Source: Flavobacterium tegetincola DSM 22377 (GTDB taxonomy: Bacteria > Bacteroidota > Bacteroidia > Flavobacteriales > Flavobacteriaceae). From it: a DNA stretch of 37,686 nucleotides. This document shows, in pieces, positions 9,600 to 17,596 of this stretch. Numbering within the stretch: the first letter of the stretch is position 1; every line of letters starts with the position of its first letter. The stretch is taken from assembly GCF_000425485.1 (NCBI RefSeq), contig NZ_AUDN01000030.1:1-37686 (forward strand), read 5' to 3'. Made by a program: the position numbers and the translations under genes. Under the pieces are notes generated by a model. The model saw only the letters and a list, made by a program, of their open reading frames with translations. It was not told the origin of the DNA and did not search any database.

Positions 9600-9890
9600 T
9601 TAAATTCCGCTTGCGTAAACTTGGTGGCGGTGTTCGTTTTTTAATGGAAGGGGAAGCATTTTCAAGTACCGTACGCCCCAACTGTAATTCATTTCTAGCA
9701 AACTTGTCAGTGGACAAATAAAAACGTTTGCTACTAAATTTTGAGTGTATGCATTTCCCTTTTGAAAGATGGAACTGACTTTGTCAAATAACTTGATCAC
9801 TTTTTCGTCGTCGCCATTTTGGATGGAGTCTAATGTTTCTAAAGTGAGTTGTTCTAATTCTTCTGCTGAAACGGCCGTAGGATTTTTCAT
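9600..9890 (-). CDS. Small soluble protein, first gene of the kdp operon
   Basis: The product is 96 residues from ATG 9890. A TTG at 9929 would add 13 residues without any conserved feature. The protein is acidic and helical at the N-terminus (AEELEQLTLETLDS) and has no signal peptide. Its middle, QKGNAYTQN, resembles SGNHYTKN of the 119-residue protein three genes on. I do not recognise a family. It is the first gene after the terminator that closes the response-regulator gene, so the kdp promoter should lie between about 9890 and 10008. Confidence 0.75.
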   Translation of the reverse strand: MKNPTAVSAEELEQLTLETLDSIQNGDDEKVIKLFDKVSSIFQKGNAYTQNLVANVFICPLTSLLEMNYSWGVRYLKMLPLPLKNEHRHQVYASGI

Positions 9891-10008
9891 GATTATAAAT
9901 TTTAATGTTTGTGCAAGCCCTATTACCAAACGGATGCCATTAAAAATATAATTTCAGAAGTAATTGATTTACAGTTTATTGCATATTAATTATTGCTTTC
10001 TGCCAATA

Positions 10009-10037
10009 AAACAGCCTATCAAAATGATAGGCTGTTT
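10009..10037 (-). terminator. terminator of the sigma-54 regulator gene
   Basis: A perfect 13-bp stem (10009-10021 with 10025-10037) has a 3-base loop. It begins 24 bases past the regulator's stop codon. On the minus strand the stem ends in GCTGTTTTATT. Confidence 0.85.
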
Positions 10038-10060
10038 ATCGTTATGATAAGAAATGGCTT

Positions 10061-11398
10061 TTATAATTGATATTCCTCAATTTTTCGATACAAAGTAGCT
10101 ATGCCAATTTCTAACAATCGTGCCGCTTCGGCTTTATTGCCTTTTGTGTGATTTAGGACTTTCTGGATTTGCAATTTCTCTACGCTTGCCATAGAGAACG
10201 CCGACATCATTTTTCCCAAACCATTGTCAATTTGCTGAAATTCAAAAGGTAAAGTGGATAAATCTAAAATGGAATCATCACATAAAATGATACTGCGTTC
10301 TATCACGTTTTTAAGTTCACGGACATTTCCTTTCCACACATTATTTTCCAGTGCTTTTAGATATTCAGGTGCTAATTCTAATTCTTTTTTATTGTTTTTC
10401 GTTGAAAAATAAGCAACAAAACTTTGTGCCAATAAAGGAATATCCTTTTTTCGCTCTTTTAATGCAGGCAAATTAATACAGAAGACCGACAATCTGTAGT
10501 ACAAATCACTTCTGAAATGATGTTGTGCAATTTCCTCTTCTAAATGCTTATTTGTTGCGGCAATAATCCGAACATCAACTTTAGTAATTGTAGATTCGCC
10601 TACTTTCTGAAACTCTCCGGTTTCAAGAACACGAAGCAATTTGGCTTGTAGTTCAATCGCCATTTCACCCAGTTCATCTAGGAAGATTGTACCTTTATTT
10701 GCTTCTTCAAACAAACCTTTTGTATCTTTTACCGCGCCTGTGAACGAACCTGCTTTATGTCCAAAAAGCGCACTTTCTAATAATTCTTTGCTAAATGCAG
10801 CACAATTTAAAGCTACAAAATTCTGATTGTGACGCAGGCTTGCTTGATGAATGGCTTGTGCAAAAACTTCCTTTCCAGTTCCCGTTTCGCCTAAAATTAA
10901 AACGGTAGTATCTGTTTTTGCAACTTTTTTTGCCAATTCAATTGCGCTTTTTATTTCCCTAGATGCTCCAATTATGGTATCAAATGAATATTTCTTGCCT
11001 ACTTGTTGTTCCAAATGGTGCACTCGCTTTGCCAAAGCCACTTTTTCGCAAGCTTTGTAAAGTAACGGTAGTATTTTACTGTTGTCATCTCCTTTCGTGA
11101 TGTAGTCAAAAGCACCGTTTTTAATTGCTTGAACTCCGTCCGGTATATTTCCATAAGCGGTTAATAAAATCGTCTCTACTAACGGGTAATTAGCTTTTAT
11201 TTTCTTTGAAAATTCAACACCATTACCGTCAGGAAGTTTGACATCACAAAGGACAAGATCAAATTCAGTTGTTTCCAGTTTTTTGGTTGCAGACTTAAGA
11301 TCGCCAACCTGAACCACTTCAAAACCTTCTAATGAAATGATTCGCGCTAGCAAGTTTCGCAGTTTTTCCTCGTCGTCGATTATCAATATTTTATCCAC
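10061..11398 (-). CDS. Sigma-54-dependent response regulator (NtrC family)
   Basis: The 445-residue activator has a receiver domain (about 1-120) with acidic pair D8/D9 and phosphoacceptor D52 in LVLCDVKLPDG. The AAA+ domain (about 140-370) has Walker A GETGTGKE (170-177), the sigma-54 contact loop GSFTGA (217-222, Ser for the usual Ala) and Walker B FLDELGE (239-245). A Fis-type helix-turn-helix closes the protein (RLLEIGIATLYRKI). The start codon is GTG: the receiver begins immediately and no in-frame ATG lies upstream. No OmpR-type KdpE is in the window, so this is the best candidate controller of kdp, probably phosphorylated by the kinase at 514-2241. The pairing and targets are inferred. 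Confidence 0.92.
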   Translation of the reverse strand: MDKILIIDDEEKLRNLLARIISLEGFEVVQVGDLKSATKKLETTEFDLVLCDVKLPDGNGVEFSKKIKANYPLVETILLTAYGNIPDGVQAIKNGAFDYITKGDDNSKILPLLYKACEKVALAKRVHHLEQQVGKKYSFDTIIGASREIKSAIELAKKVAKTDTTVLILGETGTGKEVFAQAIHQASLRHNQNFVALNCAAFSKELLESALFGHKAGSFTGAVKDTKGLFEEANKGTIFLDELGEMAIELQAKLLRVLETGEFQKVGESTITKVDVRIIAATNKHLEEEIAQHHFRSDLYYRLSVFCINLPALKERKKDIPLLAQSFVAYFSTKNNKKELELAPEYLKALENNVWKGNVRELKNVIERSIILCDDSILDLSTLPFEFQQIDNGLGKMMSAFSMASVEKLQIQKVLNHTKGNKAEAARLLEIGIATLYRKIEEYQL

Positions 11399-11730
11399 AA
11401 TTCCATATGTTTTTGTACAGCAAAATTAACTAATATTTAATTATAATTTATTTATATTTCTACTTGAGGATTGTGCGTTTAGATATACTAATTATTTGTA
11501 TTCGGCTTATGATACTACACTTGATGTTGAGTGATCTACTCTAAATATACTTTTATATTTCGCGAAAATAATTAAGATTTAGATTTATTCTGTAATCATG
11601 ATATATTTTTCGATTTTTAAATTTACTTAAAATGTTATGATTGTTTTGAAGATTTCTACAGATTCTCGGGTATGGCATTCACGATGCTGGAATCTATCTA
11701 CAAGTAATTTTTTTAGCGCATATTGAAAAT

Positions 11731-12115
11731 ATGATATTCTTGCCTTTTCTTGATTTTAGAGGATGCCGAGTGTTCGAACGATAATAGGTGTTGTGGTTAC
11801 AGTCGGAATGTGGTGTTGAAAATGCAGTGGCAACTTCTAAAAACAATGCAGGCGCTTCCTACTTGGTTTTTGGTCGTGAAATCCTTAAATCTCATAAGGT
11901 TGTGGGATTGCAAATGATTTTAAACGATTTTCGATAAAAACCTTGAACTAGTGAAACATTTGTGAGACCACGTCCTGGCTTAAGGGATTGTGATTGAAAA
12001 CGTGAATTCTGGGTTTTGAGGATGCTTGTTATTGATGAGATAAAGTAATTGTTATGTTTACTCAATAATTCTGTTGAAAATGCGTGGCATCTTCAAGAGC
12101 CATGCAAATACGTCG
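11731..12115. repeat. dispersed repeat, copy B (1.5 units of about 259 bp)
   Basis: It is in the same orientation as copy A. Shared blocks include TTCTTGATTTTAGAGGATGCC, TGAAAATGCAGTGG, AAGGTTGTGGGATTGCAAATGA, GAGACCAC, GGGATT(A/G)TGATTGAAAAC and GGGTTTTGAGGATG. GAGGATG occurs at 11759 and 12018, 259 bases apart exactly as in copy A. Together the copies bracket the whole kdp locus as direct repeats. Confidence 0.6.
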
Positions 12116-12882
12116 TAGTGCGGTGGCAGTCGGGGGGCTTTGGCAAGGGTGTGCCTTAAAGTGCACTAAAAATAAGAGGCAGTTAATGCCAACGATACTG
12201 TTGAAAAATGGAAAATGAATAGGACATAAGAAAAGGATTGTTGTCAATTAAAACCGATTTATCGTTGTGTCAGGAACTGCTGACCTCCGAACTGAGAAGC
12301 ACTTTAGGGCTCGTCCTTGCTTTTTTGTTGAATTGCGGGTACTATAAATGGCTCCTTAAATGAAGTAATATATTCTATTATTCTTGCCATTTATGGTACT
12401 GGCAATTACAATGCAAGTACTTCCTTGTTCGCGTATAAACATTCATAAACAGAGATTCCAATGAAATTGAACGGAAAGATGAATGTGTCGCAATACGTAG
12501 ATTTTCATGCGAAGGCAGGCGGTGGCGAAGGGACGTGTTTTTGGGACTAGGGTGGTGCGAGGAAAGGCGCAAAAATGTGTTCCTGGCAGCCACCGGCAAG
12601 CTATTTTATATAATGTGTATTATGATTCATCTCTTATTCGATGGAATGCAGGATTTTCTTTATGAATCATAATTTTTACATTATGTAACATAGCTAAAAA
12701 AAAATTACTGGCGCAAGTCCTTTTCCGGTACGTGTTTTTGCTTTTTCGGCAAAAACTGTGACCGTAATTTTTTTGACTGTATTTGAGCGTCAGGAAATAG
12801 GTGTTCTGCTGTACTTTTTTTGAGGCTCGACGTACGTAATCAAGAATACTCAAAGAAGCTCAACTAGCCGCGACAGGTGGGA

Positions 12883-12904
12883 ATCCCGTCTTTTGGGACG
12901 GGAT
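12883..12904. repeat. short hairpin repeat
   Basis: ATCCCGTC (12883-12890) pairs perfectly with GACGGGAT (12897-12904) around a six-base loop. The preceding CTAGCCGCGACAG is close to CTAGCCCCGATAG, which I recall as the start of a REP-like element frequent in Flavobacterium genomes. Confidence 0.5.
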
Positions 12905-12921
12905 GGAAGGATGGCAGGAAT

Positions 12922-13012
12922 ATGGAATGAGATTGCTTCGATACTCGCAATGACAGCGCAAGCGATTCGCTCCATAGAATTGGAATGAGATTGCTTCGTT
13001 TTTCGCAATGGC
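12922..13012. repeat. two copies of a short intergenic repeat
   Basis: TGGAATGAGATTGCTTCG is followed by TCGCAATG at about 12923-12953 and again at about 12981-13010. Each can fold with ATTGC against GCAAT. This type of sequence is widely scattered in bacterial intergenic DNA; its function is unknown. Confidence 0.5.
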
Positions 13013-13190
13013 TGGTTAATGACTTCACACTAAATTATTACTGAAGTCAACTTATTATCTTCAGAGTTAATATGTATGGAACACGAAATTTTTCTAACAC
13101 AAGTGTTATTTAATTTTAATTTATGCAATAAACCCACAGATAATAATTTTGATATACTCTTTTTTTTATTTTTCTAATTGAAAATGTTGA

Positions 13191-15188
13191 TCAAATCCAA
13201 ATTTCAATCACAGTCCCAGTAGCATCACTTATAATAGTATAAGTACCATCCATGTTTTTTGTGCGTTGTGCTATATTCCGTAAACCTATTCCGGATTTAC
13301 TATTCTCTTGGTCAAAACCAACACCATTGTCTGAAATTTGAAGTAAAATCTGTCCGCCTTTTTTAAGGATATAAAGAGAGCATTTGGAGGCTTGTGCATA
13401 TTTATGGACATTCTGAAGAGCTTCTTGAATAATTCTATAAATATGTACTTTATGGGTGCTGGGAACCGCAGACCAATCAATGTATTTATCGATACTATAG
13501 TCAAATTCCGTTTCAAAATCATTCCTTTGATTGGCTACTAATAAACCAATAGCGTTCTGAAAACTAGTATTTTCAAATAATAAATTTTGTTGTAAATCGT
13601 GGGAAACTTTTCTAATTTCTGCTTCTGATAGCAATAATTCTTGAACAAGTAAATCTTTTTGTTGGACATCTTCAGACTTGAGATTCATTAAATTATAACG
13701 CGTTGTAAAGATACGATTCACGATTCCATCGTGCAGTTCTAAAGCAATCCGGTTGCGTTCCTCATCACGGACGGATTGATTTTGATCCGCCTGTTGTAAA
13801 ATCAATTGGTAAATTTTCTCGTTACTTTCTTGCTGCTCGTGAATCAATTGCAACTCCTTATTTTTACTTCTCAAACGGTAAATAATAAACACAGTCCCTA
13901 TGAATAATAGCGCTACACTAAAAAGCACAACTGTTGAGGTATATTTTTTAATTAAATTTTCATTTTTTTCTTCTACTTGATCCGTTTCGTAAGCAATTCG
14001 TGCAAATTTATTTCGCGTATGCCTCTCAACAGTTTGCAAACTATCATTCAGTTTAATATATAATTTGGTGTAGTGGTCTCCTTTTATCTTGTCATTTAAG
14101 CTTAAGATTTTTAAAGCATTTTTAATATCGTAAGTGCTTTCAATTTCTCTCGCTTTTCGATATCCTTTCTCGAGATAAAACAGTCCTTTGACAGTATCAT
14201 TCATTTTAATATAAAATTCTCCTAAATGAATTTGTCCGGTTACGATGCCTGATTTTATTTGTAGACTGTCCCTGATCATGGAAGATTCTTTAAAAAGACG
14301 TTCCACATTATTCAAAGCGCCCGATTTCATTTTCGAATAAGCTAAATTATCGAGTAACATAGCATAAAGTTGTGGGTAGTTGTGCCTTAAGTTACTTGTT
14401 AGTAATCCTTTATTGTAAAACTCCACTGCTTTTATATGTTCTCCTTTCTTTTCAAAAAGATTACCAATATTGTTGTATATAGAGGCTCTGGACTTAACTA
14501 ATTTTTCTTTAGGATAATTTGTCATTTCCATTTCATCCAATTTTTCTAGTGCAAAATTGAAGTACTTTAAGGAATCTTCGTAGTTGTTCAGCGCCATTAA
14601 ATTCAGCGCCATTAAATTGTTACTCTCATATATAAGGCGACTATCTTTTGCTTTAATTAAAAAACGGAGCGCATTTGAGGTTTGCACTTCACTTTCAGTG
14701 AAGATTCCGGCATCGTATAATATTCCCGATTTGTATAATAAAGTTCGGCCTGTATTTAGGTTGTCATCTATTAATCTATAAAATTTTTCTGCTCGAGCAT
14801 AATATATAAAAGCGCTATCATTTTGAAAGTTATTTTCATAATAATCACCTATAAAATATAAAGATTTCGCAATTTCAATAGTATCTTTGCTTACTGTTGC
14901 ACGATTATAAATATCTTTTGTGACTAATAAATATTTGTCAAATTGGCCCACTTCATAATAAAGACCTGAAATTTTGAACAGCTTTCTATAATTTATAATG
15001 TCCTTTTTCTCTTCAAGTAAAAGATAATAGAGCGTATCTAAGTTTTTGATTTTTGATAAATCATCTATTTTTTTTGCGCTTAATCGTTTAGATATAATTT
15101 CAATTTTTTGTTGTCTGCTTCTGTTGCTCTCTTTTTTACAAGAAATAAACAGTACAAGGAAAAATAAAATTAGAAATTTAGGTTTCAA
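13191..15188 (-). CDS. TPR-containing sensor histidine kinase (DesK/NarX type)
   Basis: The 665-residue protein begins with a lipoprotein signal (ILFFLVLFISCKK, lipobox Cys about 17). TPR-like helical repeats fill about 30-390, including FYNKGLL and YDIKNAL segments. A membrane helix (about 415-437) is followed by a coiled region, then a HisKA_3 domain with the phospho-His in ALELHDG (H486), and a HATPase with N box EALQNVHKYA and DNGVGF. No ATG fits, and the frame opens at TTG 15188 directly at the signal peptide. Such kinases usually act on NarL/LuxR regulators, and one is encoded at 16581-17225. A terminator hairpin lies upstream, so it is not in one simple operon with the lipoprotein. Confidence 0.87.
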   Translation of the reverse strand: MKPKFLILFFLVLFISCKKESNRSRQQKIEIISKRLSAKKIDDLSKIKNLDTLYYLLLEEKKDIINYRKLFKISGLYYEVGQFDKYLLVTKDIYNRATVSKDTIEIAKSLYFIGDYYENNFQNDSAFIYYARAEKFYRLIDDNLNTGRTLLYKSGILYDAGIFTESEVQTSNALRFLIKAKDSRLIYESNNLMALNLMALNNYEDSLKYFNFALEKLDEMEMTNYPKEKLVKSRASIYNNIGNLFEKKGEHIKAVEFYNKGLLTSNLRHNYPQLYAMLLDNLAYSKMKSGALNNVERLFKESSMIRDSLQIKSGIVTGQIHLGEFYIKMNDTVKGLFYLEKGYRKAREIESTYDIKNALKILSLNDKIKGDHYTKLYIKLNDSLQTVERHTRNKFARIAYETDQVEEKNENLIKKYTSTVVLFSVALLFIGTVFIIYRLRSKNKELQLIHEQQESNEKIYQLILQQADQNQSVRDEERNRIALELHDGIVNRIFTTRYNLMNLKSEDVQQKDLLVQELLLSEAEIRKVSHDLQQNLLFENTSFQNAIGLLVANQRNDFETEFDYSIDKYIDWSAVPSTHKVHIYRIIQEALQNVHKYAQASKCSLYILKKGGQILLQISDNGVGFDQENSKSGIGLRNIAQRTKNMDGTYTIISDATGTVIEIWI

Positions 15189-15224
15189 ATAATAATTATT
15201 TAATACTCAAAAATAGAAAATAAT

Positions 15225-15256
15225 AACCAGATAGAACTAAAAAGATCTATCTGGTT
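15225..15256 (-). terminator. terminator after the small lipoprotein gene
   Basis: AACCAGATAGA (15225-15235) pairs with TCTATCTGGTT (15246-15256) around a 10-base loop. On the minus strand it lies just past the lipoprotein stop codon and 36 bases before the kinase start, so the kinase may need its own promoter or readthrough. Confidence 0.7.
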
Positions 15257-15266
15257 TTCCTTATTG

Positions 15267-15455
15267 TTATTTTTTCACTTTGTCTTTATCTCTATCGTCT
15301 CCTCCATGATCAATACCTGGAGGTGTCACTATAGGTGGATTGGTAATATCATCTGCATGAATCGCAGGATTTTCAGTTTCTATACTTTCTGTTGTACAAG
15401 AGGACATAATAACGGATGTTGAAAAGCAACACAATAGTAGTATTAATTTTTTCAT
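15267..15455 (-). CDS. Small lipoprotein
   Basis: The 62-residue protein has a lipoprotein signal (SVIMSSC, Cys at 20) followed by a short mature part. That part is rich in Pro and Asp (ITNPPIVTPPG, GGDDRDKDKVKK) and is probably unstructured. It lies upstream of the sensor kinase and has its own terminator. No family is recognised; it might be a signal or partner for the neighbouring kinase, but that is only positional. Confidence 0.65.
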   Translation of the reverse strand: MKKLILLLCCFSTSVIMSSCTTESIETENPAIHADDITNPPIVTPPGIDHGGDDRDKDKVKK

Positions 15456-15781
15456 GATAAAGTAAGTTTGGTTAATAGTGATTTTGTGCCTTTAATAAAG
15501 GCACTACTTAATAAAAAAACCGTCCGGGATTTGGAGGTTCTTGTTACTTCAAATGACCTTTTTGGTTAAGAAAAAGGTCTCCCCATTTGACGTAAGTACA
15601 AAAGCTTTTATTGATTTAGTGTTTCAAATCATTAGCAAATTAAGCAGGATAAAAGGAGATAAACCATTATTTTTGCTGCCATATGGTAAACGTGTCCAGT
15701 CTGTTAGGATAATAGTACTTCTAAAGGGTGAAGACCAATTATTTGATTAGGCAAATCATTATAGAATAAGTTTGAATAGTG
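15456..15781. other. 326-bp spacer between lipoprotein and LytTR genes
   Basis: A small inverted repeat (GTGCCT / AGGCAC, 15486-15504) lies 31 bases upstream of the lipoprotein start. A 69-codon plus-strand frame (15541-15750) begins with TTG and has no recognisable feature, so I do not call it. The lipoprotein promoter should be here. Confidence 0.5.
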
Positions 15782-16495
15782 CTAACCATCAATCTTTCGA
15801 AGAATTACATCTATGTTTTCCCTATAATTCGGTGAGAAGGGAATGATTTCATCGTAATTGATATAGCACTTTGCTTTACTAAAATGAATTCTGGAAACAT
15901 GATTTATATTGACAATATAACTTTTGTGTATGCGTAGGAAGTAGAAGGGAAGCGTGTTTTCATAGTACTTGAGTGTTTTAAAAGCATTTACTACTATTCC
16001 ATTCATAAGTTGAATATCGGTCGTATTATTATCTGCTTTCAAGTACACTACATCTTGCAAATTAATAAATTGATAATCACTGTAGGACTTTATACAGAGG
16101 TTTGTGATTAGTTTTTCAGGAGTTCTTTTTTCAAATTTAAACAGTGTTTTTCCCAACGAATGTAACGACAATACGCCAATTAGGTAATCAGAAAAACCAG
16201 CACTAAATGCAGCTACTGCAGCTACTTCATTGGGAGATATAGCAACGAAATAAGGAAAAGGATCTAAGTAAGCAATTGATTCGCCTATCGTCTGAACCCG
16301 TAAATTATTTTGTTCTAAATCGGTTGACAATTGAATGAAAACCAATTCGGGTTTAAATTTTTTGATGTGTTTTAGTGCCGTTTGAGTATCTTTGGAAACA
16401 GCACTGCATAAATAGTTTGGAAATGACTCAAAAAGTGTGGTGACTTCTTTTGAAAAGAAATCATCGTTGCAAAGCACAAGAAAAGAGTATTGCAT
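15782..16495 (-). CDS. LytTR DNA-binding regulator with degenerate receiver
   Basis: Taken from ATG 16495 the protein has 237 residues; a TTG at 16519 would add eight. Residues 1-120 have the length and pattern of a receiver (VLCNDDF near the start, FKPELVFIQLS). At the phosphoacceptor position there is Gln (Q55) instead of Asp. Residues about 135-237 form a LytTR DNA-binding domain, with DVVYLKADNNTTDIQLMNG and FLRIHKSYIVNINHVSRI. It is divergent from the NarL-type regulator, with 85 bases between the starts. It is likely a phosphorylation-independent transcription factor or a partner of that regulator. Confidence 0.82.
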   Translation of the reverse strand: MQYSFLVLCNDDFFSKEVTTLFESFPNYLCSAVSKDTQTALKHIKKFKPELVFIQLSTDLEQNNLRVQTIGESIAYLDPFPYFVAISPNEVAAVAAFSAGFSDYLIGVLSLHSLGKTLFKFEKRTPEKLITNLCIKSYSDYQFINLQDVVYLKADNNTTDIQLMNGIVVNAFKTLKYYENTLPFYFLRIHKSYIVNINHVSRIHFSKAKCYINYDEIIPFSPNYRENIDVILRKIDG

Positions 16496-16580
16496 AGCAT
16501 CTATTTGATTGGAATGCAAACTAAGAACAAGATTCCATACCCGATGCTATAAAAACAATCACTATTGTTAAATTTATACT

Positions 16581-17225
16581 ATGAATATTTTTATTGTAGA
16601 CGACCATCCAATGACCGTAGCAGGATATGCAGAAACCTTGTCCGGTAGTCAAATTTTTCCGCAATCTACTTGCTTTATTAAAGCCTACAATTGCCAAGAC
16701 GCTTTTTCTAAAATAACAGCAAATGCCACTCTTGACCTCGCGATCATTGATTTTGGCTTGCCTTCCTTTGCTGAGCAAAATATATTTTCGGGAAGCGATT
16801 TGACCAAAATTGTAAAACAGCATAATCCAGAATGTAAAGTCATCATCATAACTGCACATACAGAAATACTGATCATTTTCGAAATCTATAAAAACACAAA
16901 GCCGGACGGACTGATCATTAAAAATGACTTGACTCCAGAGAATTTAAAAACAGCTGCTTCACAAGTGATGATTGGAAACCAATTTCAGAGTACATCAGTT
17001 CAGAAAGTCATTCAGGATATATGGAAAAAGGAATTAATGATTGAAGACACAAATAGGGAAATCTTATTGTATTTATCTAAAGGAAATAAAATAAAGGACA
17101 TAGAACGAATTACTAAAATATCAATGAGTACCATCCAAAGACGCATTGCTCATATGAAAGATGCTTTCAATGTTTCCGAAGACAGCAGCTTAATAAAAGA
17201 AGCAATTTTGCAGGGATTTTTATAA
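16581..17225 (+). CDS. NarL/FixJ-type response regulator
   Basis: The 214-residue protein has a receiver domain with D7/D8, phosphoacceptor D57 in LAIIDFGLPS, and the conserved Lys in LIIKND. A C-terminal helix-turn-helix (about 155-205, NREILLYLSKGNKIKDIERITKIS, STIQRRI) is LuxR-like but diverged from the classical GerE consensus. The HisKA_3 kinase at 13191-15188 is a plausible partner. The gene is divergent from the LytTR regulator and lies just upstream of the surface-protein cluster, which it could control; there is no direct evidence for that. Confidence 0.85.
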   Translation: MNIFIVDDHPMTVAGYAETLSGSQIFPQSTCFIKAYNCQDAFSKITANATLDLAIIDFGLPSFAEQNIFSGSDLTKIVKQHNPECKVIIITAHTEILIIFEIYKNTKPDGLIIKNDLTPENLKTAASQVMIGNQFQSTSVQKVIQDIWKKELMIEDTNREILLYLSKGNKIKDIERITKISMSTIQRRIAHMKDAFNVSEDSSLIKEAILQGFL

Positions 17226-17596
17226 GCTGTAATGCTATTATATACATTTTAAAGCGATGTGTTTTTAGTACATCTCACTTTACCCTCTCAAAATTTTTCA
17301 GAATAACTTTTCACCTTACATTGTTAGCGAAATACGGCCATATTTTAGTATTTCTTTTGACTTTAGGACATTTAAACTTTCGACTTACTTGTGTTTAATT
17401 GACAAAAAATCCGTTGCGAAATTCTCGCAACGGATTTTTTTTAACACAACTGACATAAAATGTAGCACAGCAATCAAAACGATACTCCTAAATTTGAAAT
17501 CATAAAATTTTAACAAATAGTTTGCATTTTACACATTAAAAGCAAAGTGCTACGATTCGTAGAAAAAACAAAGTAACCAATAAAACCATTTATATT
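17226..17596. other. 371-bp spacer before the surface-protein cluster
   Basis: It contains a strong terminator (17404-17440) and, 34 bases before the next ATG, the inverted repeat CTACGATTCGTAG (17550-17562), which could be an operator. I see no gene and no clear Bacteroidetes TAnnTTTG promoter element. Confidence 0.5.
17404..17440 (+). terminator. strong intrinsic terminator
   Basis: A 16-bp stem (17404-17419 with 17425-17440) has the GC-rich core CCGTTGCGA / TCGCAACGG, a five-base loop and eight Ts (17435-17442). It is A-rich on the other side and so could work in both directions. It separates the regulator from the secreted-protein cluster. Confidence 0.9.

Larger units (their letters stand above)
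11399..13190. other. 1.8-kb stretch without convincing genes
   Basis: Short open frames exist but have biased composition and lack starts, domains or plausible neighbours. What I can see is an AT-rich leader upstream of the regulator gene (11399-11700), copy B of the dispersed repeat (11731-12115), a more GC-rich patch (about 12100-12600) with no recognisable content, an inverted repeat around 12630-12670 (ATGATTCAT / ATGAATCAT), and short hairpin repeats at 12883-13012. It looks like decayed or repeat-derived spacer. Confidence 0.6.

Noticed and set aside
9517..9717. 66-codon minus-strand frame overlapping the first kdp-operon gene
   Set aside because: It overlaps both the 96-residue gene and the 27-residue peptide, which have better starts and spacing.
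9911..9930. Possible sigma-54 promoter (minus strand TTGG...TTGCAC) upstream of the kdp operon
   Set aside because: The gap between the GG and GC elements is one base too long for the -24/-12 consensus, and the alternative TGGCA just upstream lacks a proper -12 element. Worth testing but not callable from sequence.
12062..12853. Several 60-77-codon minus-strand frames in the gene-free stretch
   Set aside because: They have no recognisable domain, are rich in His/Arg/Cys as expected of random frames, overlap repeat copy B or hairpins, and lack convincing starts.
15541..15750. 69-codon plus-strand frame beginning with TTG
   Set aside because: It has no signal or domain, an unusual start, and is isolated between two minus-strand genes.
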